From assembly GCA_019424695.1 (NCBI GenBank), contig JAHYZA010000005.1, positions 226,134 to 290,133 of the forward strand: 64,000 nt of DNA, read 5' to 3'. Positions 32,669 through 40,581 of this stretch are shown piece by piece. The position numbers and the translations under genes were made by a program. The DNA is from Oscillospiraceae bacterium. Its GTDB lineage: Bacteria > Bacillota > Clostridia > Oscillospirales > Ruminococcaceae. The number at the start of each line of letters is the position of its first letter. The first letter of the stretch is position 1. Below the pieces are notes generated by a model. That model worked only from the letters and a program-made list of their open reading frames with translations. It was not told where the DNA came from and ran no database searches.

Positions 32669-33300
32669 GCAAACGTGCCGTTGTGTTTTCGGCCGTACCG
32701 GTGGAAGCCGAAATGGCTGTATATGTTCAGCCGGGGGATTTTATCGTGGCCTGTGACGCCGGGTATCGCAACGCGGCCCGGCTCGGATTGCGGCCTGACC
32801 TGATCGTGGGCGATTTTGATTCGGCTCCGCAACCCGAAACAGACCGGGAAACCATTGTGCTACCCCATGTCAAGGATGATACCGATACCCAGTTTGCTGC
32901 TCGGTGGCTGGTGGAACAAGGGTACGAAGAAGTGGTTCTGCTCGGCGCTTTGGGTGGTGCTCGCGTTGAACACATGTTCGCCAACGTTTCCACCGGTCTG
33001 TACCTTGCGCTGCATGGTGTTAAGGCAATTCTGGCGGATGCAAGAAGCGAAATGCACTATCTGCTGCCGGGACGGGAACTGGCCCTGGACCGCAAAGACT
33101 GGATGTATCTGTCAGTCTTTGCTTTGGGAACGCCAATGACCGGTGTCACGCTGCAAGGCGTGTATTATCCATTGCAAGATGCCACCTTGTCAGAACTGGA
33201 TTATCCGCTGGGAACCAGCAATGAATTCACAGCGCCGGTGGCGCATCTGCGATGCAGCGGTGGACACGGTCTTGTTGTGCTGACACGGGCCGACGGGTAA
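32665..33300 (+). CDS. thiN: Thiamine pyrophosphokinase
   Basis: Makes thiamine diphosphate from thiamine and ATP. The 211-residue protein shows FIVACDAGYRNAARLGLRPDLIVGDFDS, HVKDDTDTQFAARWLVEQGY and the C-terminal YPLQDATLSELDYPLGTSNEF segment typical of the family. The ATG overlaps the rsgA stop. It ends the housekeeping run; spoVM follows 62 bases later, the same order as Bacillus. Confidence 0.95.
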   Translation: MSKRAVVFSAVPVEAEMAVYVQPGDFIVACDAGYRNAARLGLRPDLIVGDFDSAPQPETDRETIVLPHVKDDTDTQFAARWLVEQGYEEVVLLGALGGARVEHMFANVSTGLYLALHGVKAILADARSEMHYLLPGRELALDRKDWMYLSVFALGTPMTGVTLQGVYYPLQDATLSELDYPLGTSNEFTAPVAHLRCSGGHGLVVLTRADG

Positions 33301-33326
33301 CACAGAATCCATCCGGCTGCATAGTA

Positions 33327-33363
33327 TGGCATACATCACGGAACGAAAGTGAGGTGTATGCCA
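33327..33363 (+). promoter_or_regulatory. RNA hairpin covering the spoVM ribosome binding site
   Basis: TGGCATACA (33327-33335) pairs perfectly with TGTATGCCA (33355-33363), and TCAC (33336-33339) with GTGA (33349-33352), leaving a two-G bulge and a 9-base loop. The right arm holds the ribosome binding site AGTGAGGTG and the first base of the spoVM ATG. No U-run follows, so it is not a terminator. It should hide the start in any transcript that includes the left arm. Confidence 0.72.
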
Positions 33364-33431
33364 TGCATGTGGTTGTGGTTCGCTGCCCGCGCGCGTTGCG
33401 CTGGTTGCTTCGCGCGGCATTTAAAGTTTGA
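33363..33431 (+). CDS. spoVM: SpoVM, spore-coat anchoring peptide
   Basis: A 22-codon gene starting MHVVVVRCPRALRW. SpoVM is an amphipathic helix that binds the curved forespore membrane and anchors SpoIVA. Aligned to the Bacillus peptide, the key positions agree: basic residue 7, Pro9, basic residue 10, Leu12, Arg17 and Ala18. An AGTGAGGTG site lies 7 bases before the ATG. The context is decisive: thiN lies just upstream, as in Bacillus, and a SipL-like gene and spoIVA follow. It is four residues shorter than the Bacillus form. Gene callers are likely to miss it. Confidence 0.92.
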   Translation: MHVVVVRCPRALRWLLRAAFKV

Positions 33432-33437
33432 AATGAA

Positions 33438-33469
33438 AATCCCTGCCGAAAGACAGGGATTATTTTTTT
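33438..33469 (+). terminator. Intrinsic terminator after spoVM
   Basis: AATCCCTG (33438-33445) pairs with CAGGGATT (33454-33461) around an 8-base loop, followed by ATTTTTTT. It separates spoVM from the sipL-spoIVA unit. Confidence 0.9.
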
Positions 33470-33487
33470 GCCCCGCCGCATATACAT
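33458..33487 (+). promoter_or_regulatory. Possible sigma-E promoter of sipL-spoIVA
   Basis: GATTATT (33458-33464) and CATATACAT (33479-33487), 14 bases apart, resemble mother-cell sigma-E boxes (ATA-type -35, CATACAnT -10). The site lies directly after the spoVM terminator, where a new promoter is needed. The match is by eye and weak. Confidence 0.35.
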
Positions 33488-33533
33488 GCACCAGACAGCC
33501 AACCAAGCGATACATGGAAAGGGGCAATCAAAC

Positions 33534-35081
33534 ATGGAACTTAAGGTGTTTAAAGACACCATAGCGGCATACGGGGGCCGTTGGGAAACGCGGCTGGAAC
33601 TCCCGGTAGAAACGGAAATTCTGATTCCGGACTATCTTCCGGCCGTGTTCAAAATCGTAAAGTGCCTGATCGAGCCGGTCGTGTTGCAAAACCGTGTGAC
33701 GGGCACCCGCTGGCAGAGCGAAGGCTATCTGCGCTGTACAGTGTATTATCAGAGCGAAGAACCGGGTTGCCGTCTGTACCGCACGGAACAGAAGTTCGCT
33801 TTTGAGAAATCGGTCGAGCTTCCCGCCGGCACCTACGCCGAAGGACCTGCCCAAATCTGGGGTGAACCGGAATATTGCAACTGTCGGGCAGTCAGCGAGC
33901 ATCGAATCGACCTGCGTGGTGCGTACATTCTGTGTGGCGCGGTGCTGGCCACCAAGGAGTGCGAACTCTTGACTTCCTTGGCGGATTGCGGGATTGAACA
34001 GCGAACGCGTGAACTGACCGGGCTGCAGCGCATTGCGGCAGAAGAAAAGACACTCACCGCTGAAACCGCCCTGTCGCTTCCCGGTGTTGGAGAATCCGTA
34101 CTGGATATTGACGGCAGTTTTAGCCTGGGGAGTGTATCACTCCAAACCGGCCAGGCCAGCGTGCAGGGCACGCTGCAAATGCAGGTCTGCTATCAGCCGG
34201 AAAACTCCGAGGAGCTGGAGGTTCGCCAGAAAGAGCTGCCCGTACAGCAGACGGTGGACCTGCCCGGCGTAGCAGAGGACGATACCTGCATGGTCTGGGG
34301 ACAGGTTTTGGCTGCCACGCTGACAGCCGCAGAGGAAAGCGGGGAAGCCGGCCTGGCAATTACCTGGAAACTCCATCTGGAAGTATGGCACAAAACATCC
34401 CGGACGGTGGTGGCGGATGCTTATTCCACGGTGTGCCAGACGCAAACGGTGCAGACCACCTGCAAGCTGCTGAACCCGACAGCAGATCTGACCGGACATG
34501 TCAACATCGTTCTGGAAGATGAACTTCCGGACCCGGAAGTGACCGTGAAAGGATGCCTGGTCACGCTGGGGGCTGCAGTTCCGACTCAGGAAGAAGCAGA
34601 CAACGGCGGGAGAATCTGCCTGATGGGCAAGGGGACTGCCCATGTTTTTTGCGCGGACGAGCGCGGGGAACTTGTCTGTTATGACAAGCCTTTCCAGTGG
34701 CGTCCCGACGGCAGCTGGAACGGTTCCACCGCAGAGGCATGCACCTGTATGGGCGCGTCCCTGGTCCGGGTCATCAGTGGGAAAAGCGGTGCCAAGCTGC
34801 GTGTGGAATTGGAAATCGAAACGTCCGGAATGCTTTTGCAAGCTACCAACAGTGAGGCTCTCTGCGAGGTGGAACTGGGCGAAGAATATGCAGAGGGAAA
34901 CGACGGTCCGGCGCTGTATCTCTACTATGCGCAAGAAGGAGAGCTTGTGTTTGACATTGCCAAGCGCTATCATGCGCGGGCCAGGGATCTGGTGGCGGCC
35001 AACCGCATGGAGAGCGACGGCAAAGCCCCCCAGGATCTCACAACGGAAACGGTATGCCTGCTGATTCCGGCGGCGCTGTAA
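33534..35081 (+). CDS. sipL: SPOCS (DUF3794)/LysM spore protein, SipL-like
   Basis: A 515-residue protein built of repeated SPOCS/DUF3794 regions (starting about 35, 175 and 310; seen as VETEILIPDYLPAVFKIVK and its weaker repeats) and a C-terminal LysM-like domain (about 460-515: LYYAQEGELVFDIAKRYHARARDLVAANRM). This architecture matches SipL of Clostridioides difficile, whose LysM domain binds SpoIVA. The next gene is spoIVA, 13 bases on, which supports this. The ATG at 33534 follows GAAAGGGG; the open frame to 33468 crosses the promoter region. The symbol is by architecture and context; another SPOCS-LysM paralogue remains possible. Confidence 0.8.
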   Translation: MELKVFKDTIAAYGGRWETRLELPVETEILIPDYLPAVFKIVKCLIEPVVLQNRVTGTRWQSEGYLRCTVYYQSEEPGCRLYRTEQKFAFEKSVELPAGTYAEGPAQIWGEPEYCNCRAVSEHRIDLRGAYILCGAVLATKECELLTSLADCGIEQRTRELTGLQRIAAEEKTLTAETALSLPGVGESVLDIDGSFSLGSVSLQTGQASVQGTLQMQVCYQPENSEELEVRQKELPVQQTVDLPGVAEDDTCMVWGQVLAATLTAAEESGEAGLAITWKLHLEVWHKTSRTVVADAYSTVCQTQTVQTTCKLLNPTADLTGHVNIVLEDELPDPEVTVKGCLVTLGAAVPTQEEADNGGRICLMGKGTAHVFCADERGELVCYDKPFQWRPDGSWNGSTAEACTCMGASLVRVISGKSGAKLRVELEIETSGMLLQATNSEALCEVELGEEYAEGNDGPALYLYYAQEGELVFDIAKRYHARARDLVAANRMESDGKAPQDLTTETVCLLIPAAL

Positions 35082-35094
35082 AGGAGGAACGACC

Positions 35095-36570
35095 GTGACT
35101 CAGGAACAGATTTATCAGAATATTGCGCAGCGCACCGGGGGCGATATCTACCTTGGTGTGGTGGGGCCGGTGCGCAGCGGTAAGAGCACGTTTATCAAAC
35201 GTTTTTCCGAATTGATGCTGCTGCCCCACATCCAGAACGACGCATACCGGGCGCGGGCCAACGACGAATTGCCGCAGTCCGCGGCCGGGCGAACGATCAT
35301 GACGACGGAACCGAAGTTTATCCCCGAAAAGGCTGTCAACATTGAACTCTCGGGTGGCGGAAGTTTTCGGGCTCGCCTCATCGACTGTGTCGGATACATG
35401 GTTGAGGGAGCACTGGGGCACGAAGAAAATGATGCGCCGCGCCTGGTCAAGAGTCCGTGGTTTGACCATGAAGTTCCCTTTGATCTGGCAGCGGAGACAG
35501 GGACACGTCGCGTGATCCGGGAGCATGCCACGGTCGGTGTGGTGGTTACCACCGACGGCTCGGTGGCGGATCTTCCGCGCAAAGCCTACCAGGATGCGGA
35601 GCAGCGTATTGTGACCGAGCTGGATGCCATCGGGAAACCGTATCTGATCCTCCTCAACTGTGCAGAACCGGAATCCGATGCGGCCCAGCAGCTGGCGGCA
35701 CAGATGTCAGATCTCTACCAGCACACCGTTTTTCCTATCAACTGCGTGACGATGACGGCTGAGACAGTGGACCGTTTGCTGCAGACGCTTCTCTATGAAT
35801 TTCCTGTGCGAGAAATTGCCGTTCACATGCCGAGCTGGGTGACAATGTTGGAACCGGGCCACTGGCTGCAAAATGCCGTGTATACGGCTATGTTGGAGTA
35901 TGCCGGCACCATCCGCAAGATGGCCGATGTTGCGGGCAAACGTCCTCAATTGAACTGCGAATACATCGTGGGTACAGCGCTCACGGGAATGGATCTGGCA
36001 ACCGGGACGGTCCGCATTACGGCCAATATCGCATCCGACATTTTCTACAAAATTCTCGGGGAGCAGACGGGGCTTGATATTGTTGACGAGGCAAGCCTGC
36101 TGCCCTGTGTTGTCAGCCTGGCGCGCGCCAAACGTGCCTACGATAAGATCAAATCCGCTCTCGATCAAGTGGAGGCGACCGGATATGGCATCGTGATGCC
36201 CGGTATTGATGAACTGACGCTGGAAGAACCGGAGATTGTTCGTCAGGGCGGACAGTACGGCGTACGCCTGTCGGCCAGCGCACCGAGTTTGCACATCATG
36301 CGTGCCAATATCCATACCGAACTTTCACCCACAGTTGGCAGCGAGCAGCAGGGGGAAGAACTGATCAAAAGTCTTCTGGCAGATTTTGAAACCGATCCCG
36401 GAAAACTTTGGAGCACCAACATTTTTGGAAAGAGCCTCAATGAACTGGTCAGCGAAGGCGTGCAGGCAAAACTGCTGCACATGCCCCAGGAGGCTCGCAA
36501 CCGACTGCAGGTGACGCTGGAGCGCATCATCAACGAAGGCTGTGATGGTCTGATTTGTATTTTGCTGTAA
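35095..36570 (+). CDS. spoIVA: Stage IV sporulation protein A (coat basement ATPase)
   Basis: A cytoskeletal ATPase that polymerises around the forespore as the base of the coat. The 491-residue length is standard. Walker A is GVVGPVRSGKSTF (about 21-33), followed by IELSGGGSFRARLIDCVGYMV and the long family-specific middle region (ATVGVVVTTDGSVADLPR). The C-terminal end (NEGCDGLICILL) is the conserved tip needed for SpoVM contact in Bacillus. A GTG start follows AAAGGAGGAA. Confidence 0.97.
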   Translation: MTQEQIYQNIAQRTGGDIYLGVVGPVRSGKSTFIKRFSELMLLPHIQNDAYRARANDELPQSAAGRTIMTTEPKFIPEKAVNIELSGGGSFRARLIDCVGYMVEGALGHEENDAPRLVKSPWFDHEVPFDLAAETGTRRVIREHATVGVVVTTDGSVADLPRKAYQDAEQRIVTELDAIGKPYLILLNCAEPESDAAQQLAAQMSDLYQHTVFPINCVTMTAETVDRLLQTLLYEFPVREIAVHMPSWVTMLEPGHWLQNAVYTAMLEYAGTIRKMADVAGKRPQLNCEYIVGTALTGMDLATGTVRITANIASDIFYKILGEQTGLDIVDEASLLPCVVSLARAKRAYDKIKSALDQVEATGYGIVMPGIDELTLEEPEIVRQGGQYGVRLSASAPSLHIMRANIHTELSPTVGSEQQGEELIKSLLADFETDPGKLWSTNIFGKSLNELVSEGVQAKLLHMPQEARNRLQVTLERIINEGCDGLICILL

Positions 36571-36586
36571 GATGGGGGAGAAGCCT

Positions 36587-36799
36587 GTGTTCAAGCGAAT
36601 GACCCGCCAGGAAAAAGAGCGGCGTGCCGCCCAGTCAGAACTGAAGACGGCGATGCAGGAATTGCGCGCCAACGAGGTGGCCTTTGAGGAGGCACAGGAC
36701 CCGTTTTATATCGAGCAGCTGACTTACCAGCACGCCGCACTGATGTGCCGTTGCCGCGCTTTGCTGCGCCTGCTGCGCTCGGGAGGTGAGGACCCATGA
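36587..36799 (+). CDS. DUF2508 small protein (YaaL-like)
   Basis: A 70-residue charged, helical protein resembling DUF2508/YaaL, which stands before bofA in Bacillus; the same neighbour is seen here. I prefer the GTG at 36587 because GGGGGAG is 6 bases upstream; the ATG at 36572 would place that site inside the gene. Function unknown. It overlaps bofA by 4 bases. Confidence 0.72.
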   Translation: MFKRMTRQEKERRAAQSELKTAMQELRANEVAFEEAQDPFYIEQLTYQHAALMCRCRALLRLLRSGGEDP

Positions 36800-37050
36800 C
36801 ATCCTGGTGGATTTGGGGCGGCGCCGGAATCTGTCTGCTGGTGGCAGCCCGATGTGCGGCCCATCAGCGGCATCCGGTCCTGACTTTGCTGGGGGCAGCC
36901 GTCTGCGGGCTTGGTGCTATGGCGGTTCTGGCTCTGCTGGAACCGGTGACAGGCGTTTCCTTGCCGCTCAATCGTTTTACGGGATTCGTGGCCGCCGTAC
37001 TTGGAGTGCCCGGCGTTATAACACTTCTGCTGTTGCAGCTTTTGCTGTGA
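36796..37050 (+). CDS. bofA: Pro-sigma-K processing inhibitor BofA family
   Basis: An 84-residue membrane protein with two or three membrane segments and the family C-terminal signature LNRFTGFVAAVLGVPGVITLLLLQ (about 57-80). In Bacillus BofA holds the protease SpoIVFB inactive until the forespore signal arrives. The ATG overlaps the preceding stop, so it belongs to the spoIVA unit. No spoIVFA/FB genes are in the window; the M50 protease at 13704 is of a different context. Confidence 0.88.
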   Translation: MTSWWIWGGAGICLLVAARCAAHQRHPVLTLLGAAVCGLGAMAVLALLEPVTGVSLPLNRFTGFVAAVLGVPGVITLLLLQLLL

Positions 37051-37053
37051 TAC

Positions 37054-37082
37054 TTGCCAAGGAAGAGAAAGTATGCTATACT
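37054..37082 (+). promoter_or_regulatory. Promoter of rnpB
   Basis: TTGCCA at 37054-37059 and TATACT at 37077-37082 with a 17-base spacer; the start of transcription would fall at about 37089, the base where helix P1 begins. Confidence 0.8.
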
Positions 37083-37088
37083 AAGCCG

Positions 37089-37436
37089 AAAACGAGTGGA
37101 ACATACGGCGGCGGGACAGTTCGCAAGAGCTGCCTGAGGAAAGTCCGGGCTTCACAGAGGCATAGCAACTGCTAACGGCAGCCGGGGGTGACCCCAGGGA
37201 TAGTGCAACAGAAAGAAACCGCCACACTTCAGGTGTGGTAAGGATGGAAAGGCGAGGTAAGAGCTCACCAGCGCACTGGCGACTTTGCGGCTATGTAAAC
37301 CCTGCTTGAAGCAACATCCGTATGGGACATTATGCGGAGCCTCGCGCGTCCCGGTGATGGCGTGAGCCTTGCGGCGACGCAAGGCCAAGATAGATCGTCG
37401 TTTGATACAGAACCCGGCTTACGGTCCAGTCGTTTT
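37089..37436 (+). ncRNA. rnpB: RNase P RNA
   Basis: The catalytic RNA of RNase P, which trims tRNA 5' ends. The core signatures are present: GAGGAAAGTCCGGGCTTCACA near 37135-37155, ACAGAAAGAAACCGCC near 37208-37223, and ATAGATCGTCGTTTGATACA with AACCCGGCTTACGGTCC near the 3' end. The first bases (AAAACGA-G-TGGA) pair with the last (TCCA-G-TCGTTTT) as helix P1, which sets both ends. It has its own promoter and is followed by a T-run and a further hairpin. Confidence 0.96.
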
Positions 37437-37448
37437 TATGAACGTTCC

Positions 37449-37487
37449 GGCACGCCCGCAGCGTCACTGCGCGGGTGTGCCATTTTT
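37449..37487 (+). terminator. Intrinsic terminator after rnpB
   Basis: GGCACGCCCGC (37449-37460 region) pairs with GCGGGTGTGCC just before ATTTTTG at about 37482, with one G-U pair. Confidence 0.85.
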
Positions 37488-37513
37488 GTTGCCTGCGATG
37501 CCAAACATTGGGT

Positions 37514-37542
37514 TTGCATCACGGAAACCTTTGTGTTATAAT
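37514..37542 (+). promoter_or_regulatory. Promoter of the RluA-type gene
   Basis: TTGCAT at 37514-37519 and TATAAT at 37537-37542, 17-base spacer. Confidence 0.78.
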
Positions 37543-37579
37543 AACCGTATATGGGTGCAAAAGGAGGACGCACGAGCCA

Positions 37580-38479
37580 ATGGAACTGCGTTATGTCGTG
37601 CCGTCCAAAGCTGAAGGCCAACGCCTTGGGCTTTTTTTGCGTACCTGCGGCGTAACTGCCGGCTTGATCAAATCCGTCAAGCATACAGGGCAGGGATTTT
37701 TTGCCGACGGCCGGGTCATACATACCGATCAGCCGGTACATACCGGACAATGTATTTCCTTTGTTTTGCCGCCGGAACCGCCTACCAGTGTTGTGCCGCA
37801 GCCGATCCCGTTGTCTATCGCTTATGAAGATGATTTTGCTGTCGTGCTGGATAAACCGGCCGGTTTGGCAGTTCATCCCACACTGAATTATCCGGACCAT
37901 ACCCTGGCAAATGGCTGGATCTATTACCTGCAAAGCCAGGGAAAAACCGGCGTTTTTCGGCCTGTAAACCGGATCGACAAAAATACCAGCGGCCTTGTGC
38001 TTTGTGCGCAGAATGCCTTTGCTGCACCGCTTTTGGCAAACCATGTGCAGAAATGTTATCTGGCAATCGTGCAAGGGTCCCTGCCGCTGGGACCGGGACG
38101 GGTCGAAGCCCCAATTGGCAGACGAGGCGATTCCATCATTGGTCGCTGTGTGACACCACTAGGGAAAGAAAGTCTGACCGAATACACAGTTCTTGCTTCC
38201 GGGCCACGACACAGCTTGCTGGCTTGTACGCCGCGGACAGGGCGAACCCATCAGATTCGGGTGCACATGTCATATATTGGGCATCCGCTGGCAGGGGATA
38301 CACTCTACGGTGGAAGCACAGAACTGATCAGCCGCCATGCACTGCATTGTGCTGTGATGCGTTTTGTCCATCCCATGAGCCGTGAAACTGTCAGAGTGGA
38401 CAGTCCGGTGCCACCTGACATGCAGAACCTATTGCAGATGGAGAAAATGCTCGGCGGTTGGGACCTTAGTGAGTTTTGA
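37580..38479 (+). CDS. RluA-family pseudouridine synthase
   Basis: A 299-residue RNA pseudouridine synthase. The catalytic segment is PVNRIDKNTSGLVL (Asp in RIDK), and the C-terminal TPRTGRTHQIRVHMSYIGHPLAGDTLYG is typical of RluA/RluD enzymes. The N-terminal about 70 residues form a short S4-like domain. Start at MELRYVV, 37580, after AAAAGGAGGAC; the frame to 37475 crosses the promoter. Which RNA it modifies cannot be told. Confidence 0.93.
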   Translation: MELRYVVPSKAEGQRLGLFLRTCGVTAGLIKSVKHTGQGFFADGRVIHTDQPVHTGQCISFVLPPEPPTSVVPQPIPLSIAYEDDFAVVLDKPAGLAVHPTLNYPDHTLANGWIYYLQSQGKTGVFRPVNRIDKNTSGLVLCAQNAFAAPLLANHVQKCYLAIVQGSLPLGPGRVEAPIGRRGDSIIGRCVTPLGKESLTEYTVLASGPRHSLLACTPRTGRTHQIRVHMSYIGHPLAGDTLYGGSTELISRHALHCAVMRFVHPMSRETVRVDSPVPPDMQNLLQMEKMLGGWDLSEF

Positions 38480-38547
38480 GTGTTTTTCCATGGCGGAAAC
38501 ACACCTTGTCTTTGCCACGTTCTTACGCGGAAAGGAGACCCCGTACC

Positions 38548-40398
38548 TTGAATTCCACCCAGACTGATAAACAACCGAATCAAAAAAAAAGAAGCAGCCT
38601 GTCGCAGCGTCTGGACGACTGGCGCTGTAAGCGCACGGTGCGCGCCTGGCACCGCAAAAAGAGACGAGAAAGCCATCGCCGCCGGATAAACGGAATCTTT
38701 GCGAAGATTCCCTACAGCTATGTGATAGGCAATTTCCTGTATATGGTCGGCTTTTGGGTCGAGTATGCGGGCGTTTGCGCATGGCGGAAGGTCCGCGTGA
38801 TCGTGGGTGCCATTGCAGCCACGGTAGGGAATCTGCTGTTGATGATCGTCCGACCCTTTGTGTTGGGCATTATGACGCTGGTGGAAGACCTTACCAGTCC
38901 GTTCACACGCATGGCTTCGGGAATCCGACATATCCGGGAACTGCCGGAGGTCCTTGAGGAAGAGGATGCCAGTCAGATCCGCGCGGCAAAAGTGCAGTAT
39001 TTTCGCCGCGGCGTCAAAAAATACTATCCCATTGTCTGGAATGCCATTACTTACTTTTTACCTGCCCTTGCTGCGGCGGCTCTCGTTGTCATTGTGCGCA
39101 ACGGATTGAACCTCCGCTTTGTGCTGGACGTTCAGGTAAATGGCGAAAGCGTTGGCTACGTGGCCAACGAACAGGTATTTGAAAATGCCCGTGACGATGT
39201 GCAGTCCCGTATCAACACCGCCAAAAGCATGCTGGTGGAAAGCGGGGCCAGCGTACCCGACACCCAGTGGGATGTAGCTCCGACCTATACGCTGGCAGTT
39301 TCCGGCCAGACGATGACCGAGAGCGAAATTGCCAACGCCATTCTGCGCACCGCCAGTGATGAAATCGTGGACGCCACGGCTGTCTATATTGACGGAGAAC
39401 TGCGTTTTGTCACCACCGAGGGCGATCATCTGCGGACCTATCTGGAGAGTATCAAAGAACCGTTCGAGGACACAACGGACCCGTCGGTGTATACGGCCTT
39501 TGCCCACGAGATCCGTCTGCTGGACGGCGTATATCTGAATGAATCCATCAGTTCCTACAGTGACATCATCAACGAATTGAATGCAGGGTCCGGTATCAAA
39601 ACCTACACTGCAGTCGATGGCGATACCGTACAGAGCATCGTGGATACGACCGGTGTATCCTTTGACTCGTTGGCACAGATGAATCCCGAACTTCTTACCC
39701 TTGACCAGGAAGTCGACGCCGGCACTGAACTGATCACAGGTGTGGGATCGGCGGAACTGCTGAAAGTTAAAGTTGTGCGTCAGGAAACCGAAACGGTAGC
39801 CATTCCCTTTGATACGCAGAATTCGGAGTCTTCCGAATATGATTTCGGCAAGATTGTCACTTTGCAGGAAGGCGAGGACGGTTCGGAGGATGTCACCTAT
39901 GAGGTGACAATGATCGACGGCGTTGTTACCGACCGTCAGGCAATCTCGTATACGGTGACCAAGGCAGCCGTACCGGAAATCACAGTGACTGGCACACGGC
40001 TGAAGAGCGGTATGGTGGCACAGGTTGGTTCCGGCAACTTCATTTGGCCGGTTCCCAATTACACCTATGTAAGCCGCTGGATGAGCAGTGGACATCGTGG
40101 TGCTGATATCTGTGCGCCATACGGAACCTATATTTACGCGTCGGACTCCGGTACGGTCATCGCAGCCGGTTGGCATTACTCCTACGGAAACTACGTAGAG
40201 ATTGACCACGGCAACGGATACAAGACATTGTATGCGCATATGTCGGCCATTTCGGTAACCCAGGGACAAGCCATCGGACAGGGGGACAAGATTGGCGAAG
40301 TGGGATCGACCGGCAACTCTACCGGTAACCATTGCCATTTTGAAATGTACTACAACGGCAGTTTGTTCAGTGCCCAGACTTTGTTCCCCAACATGTAA
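38548..40398 (+). CDS. LysM-G5-M23 peptidoglycan endopeptidase, membrane anchored
   Basis: A 616-residue envelope protein. A basic N-terminal cytoplasmic part (about 1-50), membrane-like stretches (about 55-120) and a clear membrane segment (about 172-192) are followed by an extracytoplasmic region, a LysM domain (about 350-395: YTAVDGDTVQSIVDTTGVSF), a G5 domain (about 400-485) and a C-terminal M23 domain with HRGADI, the HAM-like YAHMS and HCHFE zinc/catalytic motifs (about 515-616). The zinc residues are all present, so it should be active. The TTG at 38548 follows GGAAAGGAG; there is no good ATG. Confidence 0.9.
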   Translation: MNSTQTDKQPNQKKRSSLSQRLDDWRCKRTVRAWHRKKRRESHRRRINGIFAKIPYSYVIGNFLYMVGFWVEYAGVCAWRKVRVIVGAIAATVGNLLLMIVRPFVLGIMTLVEDLTSPFTRMASGIRHIRELPEVLEEEDASQIRAAKVQYFRRGVKKYYPIVWNAITYFLPALAAAALVVIVRNGLNLRFVLDVQVNGESVGYVANEQVFENARDDVQSRINTAKSMLVESGASVPDTQWDVAPTYTLAVSGQTMTESEIANAILRTASDEIVDATAVYIDGELRFVTTEGDHLRTYLESIKEPFEDTTDPSVYTAFAHEIRLLDGVYLNESISSYSDIINELNAGSGIKTYTAVDGDTVQSIVDTTGVSFDSLAQMNPELLTLDQEVDAGTELITGVGSAELLKVKVVRQETETVAIPFDTQNSESSEYDFGKIVTLQEGEDGSEDVTYEVTMIDGVVTDRQAISYTVTKAAVPEITVTGTRLKSGMVAQVGSGNFIWPVPNYTYVSRWMSSGHRGADICAPYGTYIYASDSGTVIAAGWHYSYGNYVEIDHGNGYKTLYAHMSAISVTQGQAIGQGDKIGEVGSTGNSTGNHCHFEMYYNGSLFSAQTLFPNM

Positions 40399-40477
40399 GG
40401 CCGCTCAAAAAAGTGGCTGTACACCGTCAAACACTGGTGCTTTTTCACAAAGTTTTTGCATTTGTGATGGGGAATGC

Positions 40478-40506
40478 TTTTCAAATACAGTGTAATGGTG
40501 TATAAT
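40478..40506 (+). promoter_or_regulatory. Promoter of murA
   Basis: TTTTCA at 40478-40483 and TATAAT at 40501-40506, 17-base spacer. Confidence 0.65.
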
Positions 40507-40581
40507 TAAGCAAAGTGCGCAAAGATATTCTGATAAGGTTGAGGAATCTTGCACAGAGTACCGCGCAAAGGAGAGCTACAT

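Noticed and set aside
40446..40470. TTCACAA and TTTGTGA arms upstream of murA
   Set aside because: The arms point the wrong way and are too far apart for a Rex palindrome.
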